From contig NZ_JAJNCY010000002.1 in assembly GCF_021026335.1 (NCBI RefSeq), positions 372,001-436,000 of the forward strand: 64,000 nucleotides of DNA. Reading direction: 5' to 3'. Source of the stretch: Rhizobium sp. C1 (GTDB taxonomy: Bacteria; Pseudomonadota; Alphaproteobacteria; Rhizobiales; Rhizobiaceae). The stretch's first letter is position 1. Every line of letters begins with the position of its first letter. Below, one piece after another: positions 35,141 through 43,962 of the stretch. The notes under the pieces were generated by a model. It saw only the letters and a program-made list of their open reading frames with translations. It was not told the DNA's origin and did not search any database. The translations under genes and the position numbers were made by a program.

Positions 35141-36049
35141 GTGGCGTATATTTTACAGCAGGCCGTCAACAGCGTGCCGGTGGCGGCGCTTTATGCCTTG
35201 CTTGCCTTTGCTTATTCGCTTGCTTTCGCCGTCACACGCCGGGCCGACATCACCATCGGCGCGCTTTTCGCCTTTTCGGGCCAGATCTTCGCGCTGTTCT
35301 TCTACATCGCGTGGCAGCGCTACTGGTTGATCCTTGAGCTCTGCATCGTGATCGGCGCTGCCGCCGCCTTCCTCTATACGACGCTCGCGGCCACGGTCGT
35401 TGGCCGCTATGTCCTGCAGCCGCTGACACGGTCCGAACCGCATGCGGTGATCGTCGGCGGCTTCGCGGTGATGATCGTCCTCATGGAAACGGCGCGGCTG
35501 GCCTCGCAAACGCGCTCGATCTGGCTGCCGCCGCTCCTGAAGACGCCGGTCACGCTTCTTTCGATCGACGGATATGCCGTCACGCTCACACAAATGCAGC
35601 TGGTGAACGTCGCCGTGATGCTCTGTGCCCTCGCACTTCTGGCGGTCTTGCTGGCGCGGGCCGCCTGGGGGCGGCGGTGGAAGGCGGTGCGCGACGATCC
35701 GCTGGCCGCCGAACTTCTGGGTGTGGACAGCAGGTCTGTTTTCATCCAGGCCTATGTTGGCGCTGCGCTGATAGCGACCTTTGCGGGGCTCCTCATGACC
35801 GCCTATTACGGCACGATGGATTTCGGGGCGGGCCTGATGTTCGGCCTCAAGGTCATCATGCTGGGCGCGCTCGGTGGCTATGCCTCGCCGCTAAAATCGG
35901 CCGCTGGCGGGGCGATCCTGGGGCTTTCCGAAACGATGTGGACCGCATTCGGGCCGCTGGCGCTCAGAGATATCGTGATATTCTCGGCGCTGGTCTACAT
36001 TCTCGTCATGACGCGGCCGGAGCAACAGAACGCCGAACTCAACAGCTAG
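35141..36049 (+). CDS. LivH-type branched-chain amino acid ABC permease, unaccompanied
   Basis: A 302-residue integral membrane protein with about eight spans, starting at a GTG preceded by a purine-rich GAGGAGGGAGG. LivH marks are LAFAYSLAFAVTRRADITIG near the N-terminus, AVRDDPLAAELLGVDSRSVF with the EAA-like loop, and FGLKVIMLGALGGYASPL. No second permease, ATPase or binding protein lies beside it, which is unusual for this transporter type. The divergent CGNR regulator and shared inverted repeat suggest dedicated control. The substrate is unknown. Confidence 0.88.
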   Translation: MAYILQQAVNSVPVAALYALLAFAYSLAFAVTRRADITIGALFAFSGQIFALFFYIAWQRYWLILELCIVIGAAAAFLYTTLAATVVGRYVLQPLTRSEPHAVIVGGFAVMIVLMETARLASQTRSIWLPPLLKTPVTLLSIDGYAVTLTQMQLVNVAVMLCALALLAVLLARAAWGRRWKAVRDDPLAAELLGVDSRSVFIQAYVGAALIATFAGLLMTAYYGTMDFGAGLMFGLKVIMLGALGGYASPLKSAAGGAILGLSETMWTAFGPLALRDIVIFSALVYILVMTRPEQQNAELNS

Positions 36050-36175
36050 AAGTCAGCCGCCTTTGAGACAAGGCGACCTTTGCTGGAATTTGTACCGGTC
36101 GATGTTTGCAGGGTGCAAGGCCTTTGCGATGTGCTACTCTGGTGCCTGCGACGAGCGGGAATAGAGGAGGCATTC

Positions 36176-37192
36176 ATGCTCGAAACAGCGCTTCTGGAGG
36201 ATGGCCAAGGCAAGCCGCTGTTGAGCGGCAAGCTGAACGATTCGCGAGAGTGGTCTGCGGTCAACGCGTTCTGCAATCGCACTTACATGCCGCTTTCGAC
36301 GCGTCCGCTGACGCGCGGCATGGACCCGAACGCGACGATGCGCATGCTGAAGATCGGGCGGATCACTTTCAGCCGGTTCTGCTTCGGCACCCCGACACGG
36401 GCCGATGATTTCGATCCGACTTCGGGCAATATCATTGTCGTCAACACGCTGCGTGGGACAGTGCGCCACCCGCTATTGGGCAACGATGCCTTCGACAGCC
36501 GGCCCGGAGACAGCTATGTGGTCGATTGCAGCCGGACCGACTATTGGAACATAGCCGACGGCCACGATCTGCAGCTCAATCTCACCATTCCGCATAAGCT
36601 GATGGAGGAGACTGCCGCGCGTTGGTATGGCTTTGTGCCTGGGGATGACCTCTGGAAGAAGCGTTTGGTCTTCGGCGTCGGGCATTCCGCCTGGCTTTCG
36701 CTGCTCGACTATGCCACGCGCTCGCTCGACGCGCGTCATGACGCGGTCCCCAATCCGCTGATCGAGCGCCGTATCGAGGAGACGATCTGCCTCGAGCTGC
36801 TTCGCAACTGGGCCGACAGCGCCGGCATGCATCTGGAGTCCGGCGCCCGGTCCGCCGCGCCCTATTATGTCCGCGAAGCCGAACGGCTGATGACGGAACA
36901 TGCCGCCGAAGCCCTCAGCATTCTTGAGATTGCCGAAAGGATCGGCGTCAGCGCCCGCTCGCTTTCGGAAGGCTTCAAGCGCTTTCGTGGACAGACGCCG
37001 CATGCATATCATACGCGGCAACGCCTGCGGTCGCTGCGTGACGCATTGCTATGTGCTGCGCCGGGCGAGACCGTAACCTCGATCGCCCGTGCCCGGGGTT
37101 TCATCAATCTCGGCGTTCTCGCTGCCGCTTATCGCAAGCAGTTCGACGAAAGCCCGGCAGAGACCTTGCGGAATAGGCCGACATTGCTCTGA
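36176..37192 (+). CDS. AraC family transcriptional regulator
   Basis: A 338-residue regulator from the ATG at 36176, with AGAGGAGG five bases before it; the frame is open 32 codons farther upstream without support. The N-terminal part (RITFSRFCFGTPTRADDF, RPGDSYVVDCSRTDYWN) resembles the AraC-binding-like domain of the FeaR/OruR group. The C-terminal helix-turn-helix pair begins near LSILEIAERIGVSARSLSEG and continues with PAETLRNRP. It lies upstream of a zinc alcohol dehydrogenase on the same strand, which it may control. Confidence 0.9.
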   Translation: MLETALLEDGQGKPLLSGKLNDSREWSAVNAFCNRTYMPLSTRPLTRGMDPNATMRMLKIGRITFSRFCFGTPTRADDFDPTSGNIIVVNTLRGTVRHPLLGNDAFDSRPGDSYVVDCSRTDYWNIADGHDLQLNLTIPHKLMEETAARWYGFVPGDDLWKKRLVFGVGHSAWLSLLDYATRSLDARHDAVPNPLIERRIEETICLELLRNWADSAGMHLESGARSAAPYYVREAERLMTEHAAEALSILEIAERIGVSARSLSEGFKRFRGQTPHAYHTRQRLRSLRDALLCAAPGETVTSIARARGFINLGVLAAAYRKQFDESPAETLRNRPTLL

Positions 37193-37233
37193 CGCGGCCA
37201 GCCACGAAGGTGAGACTTCGTGTGTCATCGCTA

Positions 37234-37303
37234 TGATGGCGCCATCAGTTTCCGCGCTGCAGCATTAAATGGTTCCGTTTTGGAGAGCGGTTTTCCCAAA
37301 CCG
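37234..37303. promoter_or_regulatory. Palindromes upstream of the alcohol dehydrogenase
   Basis: TGATGGCGCCATCA at 37234-37247 is a perfect 14-base palindrome, and CGGTTT (37288-37293) with AAACCG (37298-37303) is an inverted repeat around TCCC. Both lie in the 240-base gap between the AraC regulator and the dehydrogenase. They are possible operators; no further promoter was identified. Confidence 0.35.
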
Positions 37304-37432
37304 AATGTGGCCTTGGCATTCGGCTGTAGGCGCTCCTTGCGGCGCGGCGTTATTTCTTTCCCTGCCAACATACGTGACGGAGCCGCCGAGGTTTCGTCAC
37401 CACGATGCCAACAGGCAAGGAGGAGAAGCACC

Positions 37433-38470
37433 ATGAAAGCGCTCGTATATCAGGGTCCCGGCAAGAAAGAATGGATCGAGAGAGAAAAGCCCGCGATACA
37501 GAAGCCGACTGATGTCATCGTCAAGGTCATGAAGACGACCATCTGCGGAACCGATCTGCACATCCTGAAAGGAGACGTTCCGACCGTGGACGTGGGACGC
37601 ATCCTCGGACATGAAGGTGTCGGTATCGTCGAGGAGGTCGGCTCCGCCATTCGCAATTTCAAGAAGGGTGACCCGGTCCTCATTTCCTGCATCACGTCCT
37701 GCGGCTCCTGTCCGAACTGCAAGCGTCAGCTCTACGCGCATTGCGACGATGGCGGCTGGATTCTCGGACACCGGATCGATGGCACCCAGGCCGAATATGT
37801 CCGCATTCCCCACGGCGACAATTCGCTCTATCCGATTCCGGAAGGCGCCGACGAAGAGGCGCTGGTCATGCTGTCCGATATCCTGCCCACAGGGCTCGAG
37901 ATCGGCGTTCAGTCCGGTGGCGTCAAGCCGGGCGACACGATCGCCATCATCGGCGCCGGTCCGGTCGGGATGTCCGCACTCCTGACGGCACAATTCTATT
38001 CTCCAAGCCGTATCATCATGATCGACATGGATCCGGCTCGACTGGCGTTGGCGCGCCAGTTTGGCGCGACCGACACGGTTCAGGTCGGTGCCGAGGATGC
38101 CGCCGCATCGGTCATGCAAATGACCGGCGGGAAGGGCGTCGATGTGGCGATCGAGGCCGTGGGCGTCCCGTCAACTTTCGACATCTGCCAGAAAATCGTC
38201 ATGCCGGGCGGCAAGATCGCCAATGTCGGTGTGCACGGAAAGCCCGTTGATCTGCACATCGAGGATCTCTGGATCAAGAACATCAATATCTCGATGGGGC
38301 TCGTCTGCACCAGCACGACGCCGATGCTGCTCAAGACCGTACAGGCTGGCAAGGTCGATCCGAAAAAGCTGATCACCCACCGTTTCGGGCTGGACGAAAT
38401 CCTCGACGCCTATGAGGTTTTCGGCAATGCCGCTCGGGAAAAGGCAATGAAGGTGATCATAGCGGCCTGA
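37433..38470 (+). CDS. Zinc-dependent alcohol dehydrogenase family protein
   Basis: A 345-residue medium-chain dehydrogenase from the ATG at 37433, with AAGGAGGAG upstream. Catalytic zinc site: Cys in TTICGTDLHILKGD, LGHEGVGIVEEVG with the His-Glu pair; structural zinc site Cys cluster CITSCGSCPNCKRQLYAHC. The Rossmann motif AIIGAGPVGMSALL is present and DMDP marks the adenine-ribose contact, consistent with NAD. The substrate alcohol or aldehyde is unknown. A C-terminal HRFGLDEILDAYEVF fits the family. Confidence 0.92.
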   Translation: MKALVYQGPGKKEWIEREKPAIQKPTDVIVKVMKTTICGTDLHILKGDVPTVDVGRILGHEGVGIVEEVGSAIRNFKKGDPVLISCITSCGSCPNCKRQLYAHCDDGGWILGHRIDGTQAEYVRIPHGDNSLYPIPEGADEEALVMLSDILPTGLEIGVQSGGVKPGDTIAIIGAGPVGMSALLTAQFYSPSRIIMIDMDPARLALARQFGATDTVQVGAEDAAASVMQMTGGKGVDVAIEAVGVPSTFDICQKIVMPGGKIANVGVHGKPVDLHIEDLWIKNINISMGLVCTSTTPMLLKTVQAGKVDPKKLITHRFGLDEILDAYEVFGNAAREKAMKVIIAA

Positions 38471-38492
38471 TGAGAATAAGCCGCCCAAGGCT

Positions 38493-38523
38493 GCCCCGGA
38501 TGAGGCTTGTCCTTGTCCGGGGC
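38493..38523 (+). terminator. Hairpin after the alcohol dehydrogenase
   Basis: GCCCCGGA (38493-38500) and TCCGGGGC (38516-38523) form a perfect 8-base stem with a 15-base loop between the convergent dehydrogenase and ung genes. A short A-run but no T-run follows, so it is a weak terminator candidate. Confidence 0.4.
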
Positions 38524-38542
38524 TCGAAAAGGCCCTGATCCG

Positions 38543-39232
38543 TCACACTGTCTCAGGCAGCCGCCAGTCGATTTCGGTCATGCCCTGGTCCCGCAGGAAG
38601 GCATTGGCCTTGGAGAACGGCTTGCTGCCGAAGAAGCCGTTATGGGCCGAGAGCGGCGAGGGGTGAGGGGACTTGATGACGAGGTGACGCTTGGCATCCA
38701 CGAAGGCCGCCTTCTTCTGCGCATAGGAGCCCCAGAGGATGAAGACAACGGGATGCGGCAGTTCGTTGACCTGCCGGATGACGGCGTCGGTAAACTTCTC
38801 CCAGCCCTGTCCCTGATGGGAAGCCGCCTGTCCGCGCTCGACCGTCAGCACGCTGTTCAGCAACAGCACACCCTGCTTTGCCCAGCTTTCGAGAAATCCG
38901 TGGCGTGGCGGCACGATGCCGAGATCGCTTTCCATTTCCTTGTAGATATTGACGAGCGAGGGAGGGATTCGTACCCCCGGCAGAACTGAGAAGCAAAGGC
39001 CATGGGCCTGCCCGTCGCCGTGATACGGGTCCTGTCCGAGGATCACGACCTTCACCTTGTCGAGCGGCGTCAGATCCAGCGCCCGGAAATATTCGGACCC
39101 CTTCGGGAAAATCCATTTCCCGGCTTCCTTCTCGGTCTTCAGGAAGTCCTTCAACTGCGCCATATAGGCGCTGGCGAATTCGCCGGCGAGCGCCGCTTTC
39201 CAGCTTTCCTCCAGCCGTACGCCCTCGCTCAT
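38543..39232 (-). CDS. ung: Uracil-DNA glycosylase
   Basis: Ung removes uracil from DNA to start base-excision repair. From the ATG at 39232 the protein has 229 residues. The catalytic loop [19 protein letters not shown] (Asp and His-region), [32 protein letters not shown], and the DNA-intercalating [19 protein letters not shown] loop are all intact. Its start overlaps the moaE stop by four bases (ATGA), so it ends the pgsA-moaD-moaE-ung operon. In-frame codons upstream of 39232 are not supported. Confidence 0.97.
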   Translation of the reverse strand: MSEGVRLEESWKAALAGEFASAYMAQLKDFLKTEKEAGKWIFPKGSEYFRALDLTPLDKVKVVILGQDPYHGDGQAHGLCFSVLPGVRIPPSLVNIYKEMESDLGIVPPRHGFLESWAKQGVLLLNSVLTVERGQAASHQGQGWEKFTDAVIRQVNELPHPVVFILWGSYAQKKAAFVDAKRHLVIKSPHPSPLSAHNGFFGSKPFSKANAFLRDQGMTEIDWRLPETV

Positions 39233-39696
39233 TCCTTCCCCCATTTGTCGCGCGCCGAATCGTCCTCGTCCTTGGCGGCAACCCAAGCGCCATGCGAACC
39301 GTCCGCGTTGTGTTCCTTTTTCCAGAAGGGCGCGGCCGTCTTGAGGAAATCCATGACATAGTTGGCGCCATCAAACGCCGCCTGCCGGTGCGAAGACGTT
39401 GCGCTGACGAGCACGATCCGCTCGCCCGGCATGATCTTGCCGTAGCGGTGGATGACGGAAAGCCCGATGAGCAAGAAGCGGCCGACAGCATCCTCTGCGA
39501 TGCGCTGCAGTTCAGCCTCGGCCATACCGGGATAGTGTTCGAGTTCGAGAGCCGAAAGTCTGCCGCCCTCGTCGCGGCAGAAGCCGGTAAACTGCACCAG
39601 CGCACCAACGCCCGGCCGCCCGTCCGTCAGGCGCGCGGCCTCCACCGCCGGATCGAAATCCTCATGCTGGACGGCGATGTGCAGCGTCAGCGACAT
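39229..39696 (-). CDS. moaE: Molybdopterin synthase catalytic subunit
   Basis: MoaE, with MoaD, adds dithiolene sulphur to precursor Z in molybdenum cofactor synthesis. The 155-residue protein shows [51 protein letters not shown] and [13 protein letters not shown] (active-site Lys). It starts five bases after moaD and overlaps ung by four bases. A molybdenum-cofactor enzyme is encoded farther on (47454-49562), a possible user. Confidence 0.97.
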   Translation of the reverse strand: MSLTLHIAVQHEDFDPAVEAARLTDGRPGVGALVQFTGFCRDEGGRLSALELEHYPGMAEAELQRIAEDAVGRFLLIGLSVIHRYGKIMPGERIVLVSATSSHRQAAFDGANYVMDFLKTAAPFWKKEHNADGSHGAWVAAKDEDDSARDKWGKE

Positions 39697-39701
39697 GAGG
39701 C

Positions 39702-39959
39702 TCAGCCTCCGGTCATCGGCGGGAAAATGCCGATCTCGCGGACACCCGCGATCTTTTCGGAATGATGCGCATGTTCCTGATTGAGCGCCACGCGGACCGC
39801 CTCGGGAAATTTCAGCGCCTCGTCATACTCTTCGCCGAGCGTCTTGAGATAAGTGAGCAGGTCGGCAACGGTCGTGACCTCGGCGGGTAGATCCAGCTCT
39901 TCCTCGCCCTTGCCGATTTTCTCGCGCACCCAGGCGAAATAGACGATCTTGACCATCAT
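39702..39959 (-). CDS. moaD: Molybdopterin synthase sulphur carrier subunit
   Basis: An 85-residue ubiquitin-like protein ending in PPMTGG; the C-terminal Gly-Gly carries the thiocarboxylate in MoaD. It starts MVKIVYFAWVREKIGKGEE, contains VTTVADLLTYLKTLG, and has the usual beta-grasp length. It overlaps the pgsA stop by four bases (ATGA) and lies five bases before moaE. It works with MoaE. Confidence 0.95.
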   Translation of the reverse strand: MMVKIVYFAWVREKIGKGEEELDLPAEVTTVADLLTYLKTLGEEYDEALKFPEAVRVALNQEHAHHSEKIAGVREIGIFPPMTGG

Positions 39960-40543
39960 TCCTCATCCACCACATGCTTGAGGCCGGCGCGAAAATAATC
40001 GTAGCCGGTGTAGATCGTGATCAGCGCCGCGGCCCATAGAAGAACGATGCCGACGAGCGTCGTGTGCGGAACATAGGAATCGCCGGCCGGACCCACAATC
40101 AGAAAACCGATCGCCACCATCTGGATTGTCGTCTTCCACTTGGCGATTCGCGTCACCGGTACGGAAACTTTCAGCGCAGCCAGATATTCGCGCAGGCCAG
40201 AGACCAGGATTTCGCGGCAGAGAATGATGATGGCAGCCCACAGAGACCAGCCCGCAATCGTTCCATCGGCGGCCATCAGCAGCAGGATCGAGGAGACGAG
40301 CAGCTTGTCGGCGATCGGGTCGAGCATGCGGCCGATATTCGACGTCTGTTTCCAGATGCGCGCGAGATAGCCGTCGAAAAAGTCGGTGATCGAGGCGGCG
40401 GCAAACAGCCAGAACGCGACCCAGCGCGCGAGATCGGTCGCATGCAGATGCCCTTCGATGAAGAAACACAGCACGATCAGCGGGACCGTGATGATCCGGG
40501 CATAGGTGAGCAGATTGGGAATGTTGTAGGCGCGGGATGCCAT
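39956..40543 (-). CDS. pgsA: CDP-diacylglycerol-glycerol-3-phosphate 3-phosphatidyltransferase
   Basis: PgsA makes phosphatidylglycerophosphate, the first committed step to phosphatidylglycerol and cardiolipin. The protein from the ATG at 40543 has 195 residues and several membrane spans, starting ASRAYNIPNLLTYARIITVP. The CDP-alcohol phosphotransferase motif DFFDGYLARIWKQTSNIGRM followed by DPIADKLL holds the conserved Asp residues (DG-AR-G-D-D). A TTG-initiated longer form to 40597 is possible. It starts the operon with moaD, moaE and ung. Confidence 0.93.
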   Translation of the reverse strand: MASRAYNIPNLLTYARIITVPLIVLCFFIEGHLHATDLARWVAFWLFAAASITDFFDGYLARIWKQTSNIGRMLDPIADKLLVSSILLLMAADGTIAGWSLWAAIIILCREILVSGLREYLAALKVSVPVTRIAKWKTTIQMVAIGFLIVGPAGDSYVPHTTLVGIVLLWAAALITIYTGYDYFRAGLKHVVDEE

Positions 40544-40703
40544 GGTCGCGTTGAGCCTGTTCAGTTTGTCGGCATAAGAGAGGCCCTCGCGACTCAAAGG
40601 TCAACGCCGGGCCCGGCTTATCTCATGAAATATTAGTGAAATCGGAGCGTTCCGTGGCAGGCGCGACAAAAATAAGTTGAGCCGCGCCAGAACCCGGGCT
40701 CCG

Positions 40704-42737
40704 TCAGCCCGGGCCGTCGTGAAAGTGATTGTAGACGAGGCGGGCGACCGATTCGGAAATCCCTTCCACCGTCATCAGATCCGAAATTCCCGCCCGCGAC
40801 ACCGCTTTCGCGGTTCCGAAATGCTGGAGCAGGGCGCGCTTGCGCTGCGGCCCGATGCCGGCAATCTCGTCCAGCGGGTTCTTCACCATCTCCTTCTTGC
40901 GCCGGGCGCGGTGCGAGCCGATGGCGAATCGGTGCGCCTCGTCACGCAGACGCTGAATGAAATAGAGAACCGGATCGCGCGGCGGCAGCGAAAAGTCCGG
41001 TCGCCCCAAAGCAAAGAAACGCTCGCGTCCCGCGTCACGATCGACGCCCTTGGCCACGCCGATGGCGGTGACGGCATTGGTGATGCCGAGTTCCTCAAGG
41101 ATAGCGCGCACAGCCGTCATCTGTCCCTGGCCCCCGTCGATCAGGATGACGTCGGGCCATGCCGGAAAACCGCGATCCGCCGCATCCGCATCTGCGCTTG
41201 GCGGCTGCGTCCGGTCGGGAACGCCTTCCTCCTTGATCAGCCGCGAGAAGCGACGCGTCATCACCTCGCGCATCATGCCGAAGTCGTCGCCGGGCGTGAT
41301 CTCCTCCGACTTGATATTGAATTTGCGGTACTGGTTCTTCACGAAGCCTTCCGGTCCGGCCACCACCATGCCGCCGACCGCATTCGTGCCCATAATATGC
41401 GAGTTGTCGTAGATCTCGATCCGCGTCGGCACGTAAGGCAGCTGGAAGGTCTCCGCGAAGCCTTTCAGCAGACGCGCCTGCGACGAAGTCTCCGCGAGCT
41501 TGCGGCCATGCGCCTCGCGGGCATTGGCCAGAACATGGTCGATCAGGTCGCGCTTCTCGCCGCGCTTCGGCGCGAGGATTTCCACCTTGCGACCCGTCTT
41601 CTCGCTGAGCGCCTCGGAGAGAAGCTCGACTTCCTCGACGTCTTCCGAAAGCAGGATCTGCCGCGGGCAGGGCTTGTCGTCGTAGAACTGGGCAAGGAAG
41701 GCGTTGAGCACTTCCGCGCTGGTGAGTGCCGCATCGGCGCGCGGGAAATAGGCGCGGTTGCCCCAGTTCTGCCCCGTGCGGAAGAAGAAGACCTGAATGC
41801 AGGTAAGCCCGCCTTCGTGATGGATGGCAAACGCATCCGCATCCTCGACACTCGCCGGATTGATCCCTTGATGGCTCTGCACATGCGAGAGACCCGCGAG
41901 CCGATCGCGCAGGACGGCGGCGCGTTCGAAGTCGAGGTCTTCAGCTGCCTGAGCCATGGCCGAGGCGATGTGATCCTTCACAGCCTTGCTCTTGCCGGAC
42001 AGAAAGTCGCGCGCCTCAGAAACCAGCTCGGCATAGTCCGCCGTGCTGATCTCGCCCGTGCAGGGGCCGGAACAGCGCTTGATCTGGTAGAGAAGACAGG
42101 GGCGCGTCCGCCCCTCATAGGCGCTGTCTGTGCAGGTGCGCAGAAGAAAGGCGCGCTGCAGCGAATTGATCGTGCTGGAAACAGCGACAGCCGAGGCAAA
42201 CGGCCCGAAATAGTCGCCCTTGCGGGCGCGGGCGCCGCGATGCTTGTAAATCGCGGGGGCAGGGTGATCGCCGGTGAGCAGGATATAAGGAAACGACTTG
42301 TCGTCCCGCAGCAGTACGTTAAAGCGGGGCCGCAAGCGCTTGATGAGATTCGCTTCCAGGAGAAGCGCCTCGGTCTCCGTCCGCGTCGTGACGAATTCCA
42401 TCGCGGTCGTCGCCGCCACCATATGGGCGATACGATTCGAATGAACGCGCCCCTGGGCATAATTCCCGACGCGCTTTTTCAGCGACCGGGCCTTGCCGAC
42501 ATAAAGCACATCGCCCTTCGCGTCGAACATGCGGTAGACGCCGGGGCTGTTCGGCAGCTGCTTCACATATTCGCCAATGAGCTCGGCGCCCGTCAGCCCG
42601 GTGGCGGCGGCCAGATTTTCCGACCACTCGATGGCAGGCGCCGAACCGGCTTCCGCCACATCTGGCAGATCGTCCTCATCGTCTTCCGGCGTCTCACCAT
42701 AGAGAACGCCGCCGTCTTCCTGCTTGCCGCTGCTCAT
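40704..42737 (-). CDS. uvrC: UvrABC excinuclease subunit C
   Basis: UvrC makes the two incisions in nucleotide-excision repair. The 677-residue protein has the GIY-YIG-type nuclease ([20 protein letters not shown]), the UvrB-contact helix ([19 protein letters not shown]), the RNase H-like C-terminal nuclease ([36 protein letters not shown]) and a terminal helix-hairpin-helix pair ([33 protein letters not shown]). The N-terminal ~45 residues are acidic and variable. It is upstream of pgsA on the same strand, the usual alphaproteobacterial order. Confidence 0.97.
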   Translation of the reverse strand: MSSGKQEDGGVLYGETPEDDEDDLPDVAEAGSAPAIEWSENLAAATGLTGAELIGEYVKQLPNSPGVYRMFDAKGDVLYVGKARSLKKRVGNYAQGRVHSNRIAHMVAATTAMEFVTTRTETEALLLEANLIKRLRPRFNVLLRDDKSFPYILLTGDHPAPAIYKHRGARARKGDYFGPFASAVAVSSTINSLQRAFLLRTCTDSAYEGRTRPCLLYQIKRCSGPCTGEISTADYAELVSEARDFLSGKSKAVKDHIASAMAQAAEDLDFERAAVLRDRLAGLSHVQSHQGINPASVEDADAFAIHHEGGLTCIQVFFFRTGQNWGNRAYFPRADAALTSAEVLNAFLAQFYDDKPCPRQILLSEDVEEVELLSEALSEKTGRKVEILAPKRGEKRDLIDHVLANAREAHGRKLAETSSQARLLKGFAETFQLPYVPTRIEIYDNSHIMGTNAVGGMVVAGPEGFVKNQYRKFNIKSEEITPGDDFGMMREVMTRRFSRLIKEEGVPDRTQPPSADADAADRGFPAWPDVILIDGGQGQMTAVRAILEELGITNAVTAIGVAKGVDRDAGRERFFALGRPDFSLPPRDPVLYFIQRLRDEAHRFAIGSHRARRKKEMVKNPLDEIAGIGPQRKRALLQHFGTAKAVSRAGISDLMTVEGISESVARLVYNHFHDGPG

Positions 42738-42816
42738 TCTGCCTTACCGAATCATCATTCCACGGGAGTCCGCTATTCTAGCGCTCCGCCGACACGTTTG
42801 CGGCATTATATAGGGA

Positions 42817-43590
42817 TCACTCCGCCAGTCCTGCCACATCCGGCGTTTCCCACGCCAGATGCTGGCCGCCATCCAGCGCGATCATCTGCCCGGTGACGGA
42901 GGGCGCGCCGTGGAAATAGGCGATGGTACGGGCGAATTCGGAGAGATCCGGCCCCTTGCCCAGAAGCAGCGCGCTGGTCTGCTTCTCGAAGTCCGCCTGC
43001 GTCTGACGCGTATTGGGTAGCGTTGGCCCGGGTCCGATGGCGTTCACGCGAATCCGTGGCGCCAGCGACATCGCCATGGTCTTGGTCGCCATCAGCATGG
43101 CAGCCTTGGAAAGCATGTAGGAATAGTAATTGGGCGTTGGAGCCCAGACGCGCTGATCGATGATGTTGACGATCAGGCCCTTTTCCTGGACCCCCAGAAG
43201 CCGGCCAAATTCGCCGGCTAGAATCGATGGCGCGCGAACATGCACGTCGAAATGGCTGTCCCAGGTCTCCCGCTCGAAATCCGTCACCCAGTCGGGCTGG
43301 AACACCGAGGCGTTGTTGACGATCACGCCAAGCCCGCCAAGCCGCTGGTTCGCCTGCCGTATCAGGTTCAGCGTTGCCTCCTCGCTGCGCAGGTCGGCCT
43401 GCAATGCGACGGCGTCAATGCCAGAATCACGCAAGGAATGCGCAAAGCTTTCCGCCTCGTCCAGAGAGGAATTGGCATGCACGGCGATGGAAAAGCCCAA
43501 ATTCGCAAGTCCGTCACAAATGGCGCGACCGATGCGTCTCGCTCCACCGGTCACGAGCGCCGACTTCTTTGGCAATACATGGTCAGACAC
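42817..43590 (-). CDS. SDR oxidoreductase, pteridine-reductase-like (FolM type)
   Basis: A 257-residue short-chain dehydrogenase. The cofactor motif is TGGARRIGR (TGXXXRXG), the variant seen in pteridine reductases and suited to NADPH. The usual catalytic Ser is replaced by Asp in LIVNIIDQRVWAP, while Tyr and Lys remain (YSYMLSKAAML); the Asp-Tyr-Lys set is characteristic of PTR1/FolM. The C-terminus has SVTGQMIALDGGQHL. It probably reduces a dihydropterin or dihydrofolate, but this is inferred from motifs. It is upstream of uvrC, 79 bases away. Confidence 0.87.
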   Translation of the reverse strand: MSDHVLPKKSALVTGGARRIGRAICDGLANLGFSIAVHANSSLDEAESFAHSLRDSGIDAVALQADLRSEEATLNLIRQANQRLGGLGVIVNNASVFQPDWVTDFERETWDSHFDVHVRAPSILAGEFGRLLGVQEKGLIVNIIDQRVWAPTPNYYSYMLSKAAMLMATKTMAMSLAPRIRVNAIGPGPTLPNTRQTQADFEKQTSALLLGKGPDLSEFARTIAYFHGAPSVTGQMIALDGGQHLAWETPDVAGLAE

Positions 43591-43962
43591 GATTGTCAGC
43601 TCCGTTTTCGCGTTTGCTCAAGTTATAGTCCAAATGAGAGCGTGTAAAATCTGGAATGCACATTAACGCTTTATTAAAGAATTCGTCGCTGATTTGGACG
43701 AAAGAGTAAACATAGTTATAATAGACCGGCATTATTGTACCAATATATGACTGGATTTTGGGTTATGGTTAACGAATTGCCTGTGATAAATCGACAACAT
43801 CACGTTTCCGACTTCTTTTTGACACAACAATTTCACAATGTAGCTCTTGGAAATCCTCATTTGGATATCAATTTCAGTCTCAACCGGAGAGGGATCAAAC
43901 CGGAATTTTCGGACTGCCCACATGAATGATCACGGGCAGGCCGTAGTGAAAAGGAGAATGTT
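43591..43962. other. AT-rich intergenic region upstream of the outer-membrane protein gene
   Basis: This 372-base region separates the divergent SDR and outer-membrane protein genes and is much richer in A and T than the flanks. It holds a CtrA-like TTAA-N7-TTAA site (43663-43677) and TTGACA (43819-43824) as a possible -35 without a convincing -10. The only ORFs, of about 64 codons on both strands, lack a ribosome site and look like chance. It probably carries promoters and a long leader, perhaps a small RNA; I see no proof. Confidence 0.45.
43663..43677. promoter_or_regulatory. Candidate CtrA-binding site
   Basis: TTAA at 43663-43666 and TTAA at 43674-43677 are separated by seven bases, the spacing of CtrA full sites (TTAA-N7-TTAA[C]). 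It is 73 bases before the SDR start and 285 before the outer-membrane protein start. CtrA targets omp25-type genes in Brucella, but the distal position makes this only a candidate. Confidence 0.4.

Noticed and set aside
40677-42896. 739-residue open frame on the + strand
   Set aside because: It is the complement of uvrC, whose motifs are all intact; the antisense translation has no recognisable domain.
43819-43846. TTGACA as a promoter for the outer-membrane protein gene
   Set aside because: No convincing -10 element at a suitable distance, so it is mentioned only in the intergenic note.
43732-43929. Two ~64-residue ORFs on opposite strands in the 372-base intergenic region
   Set aside because: Neither has a ribosome site or recognisable sequence; low GC makes chance ORFs there short but possible.
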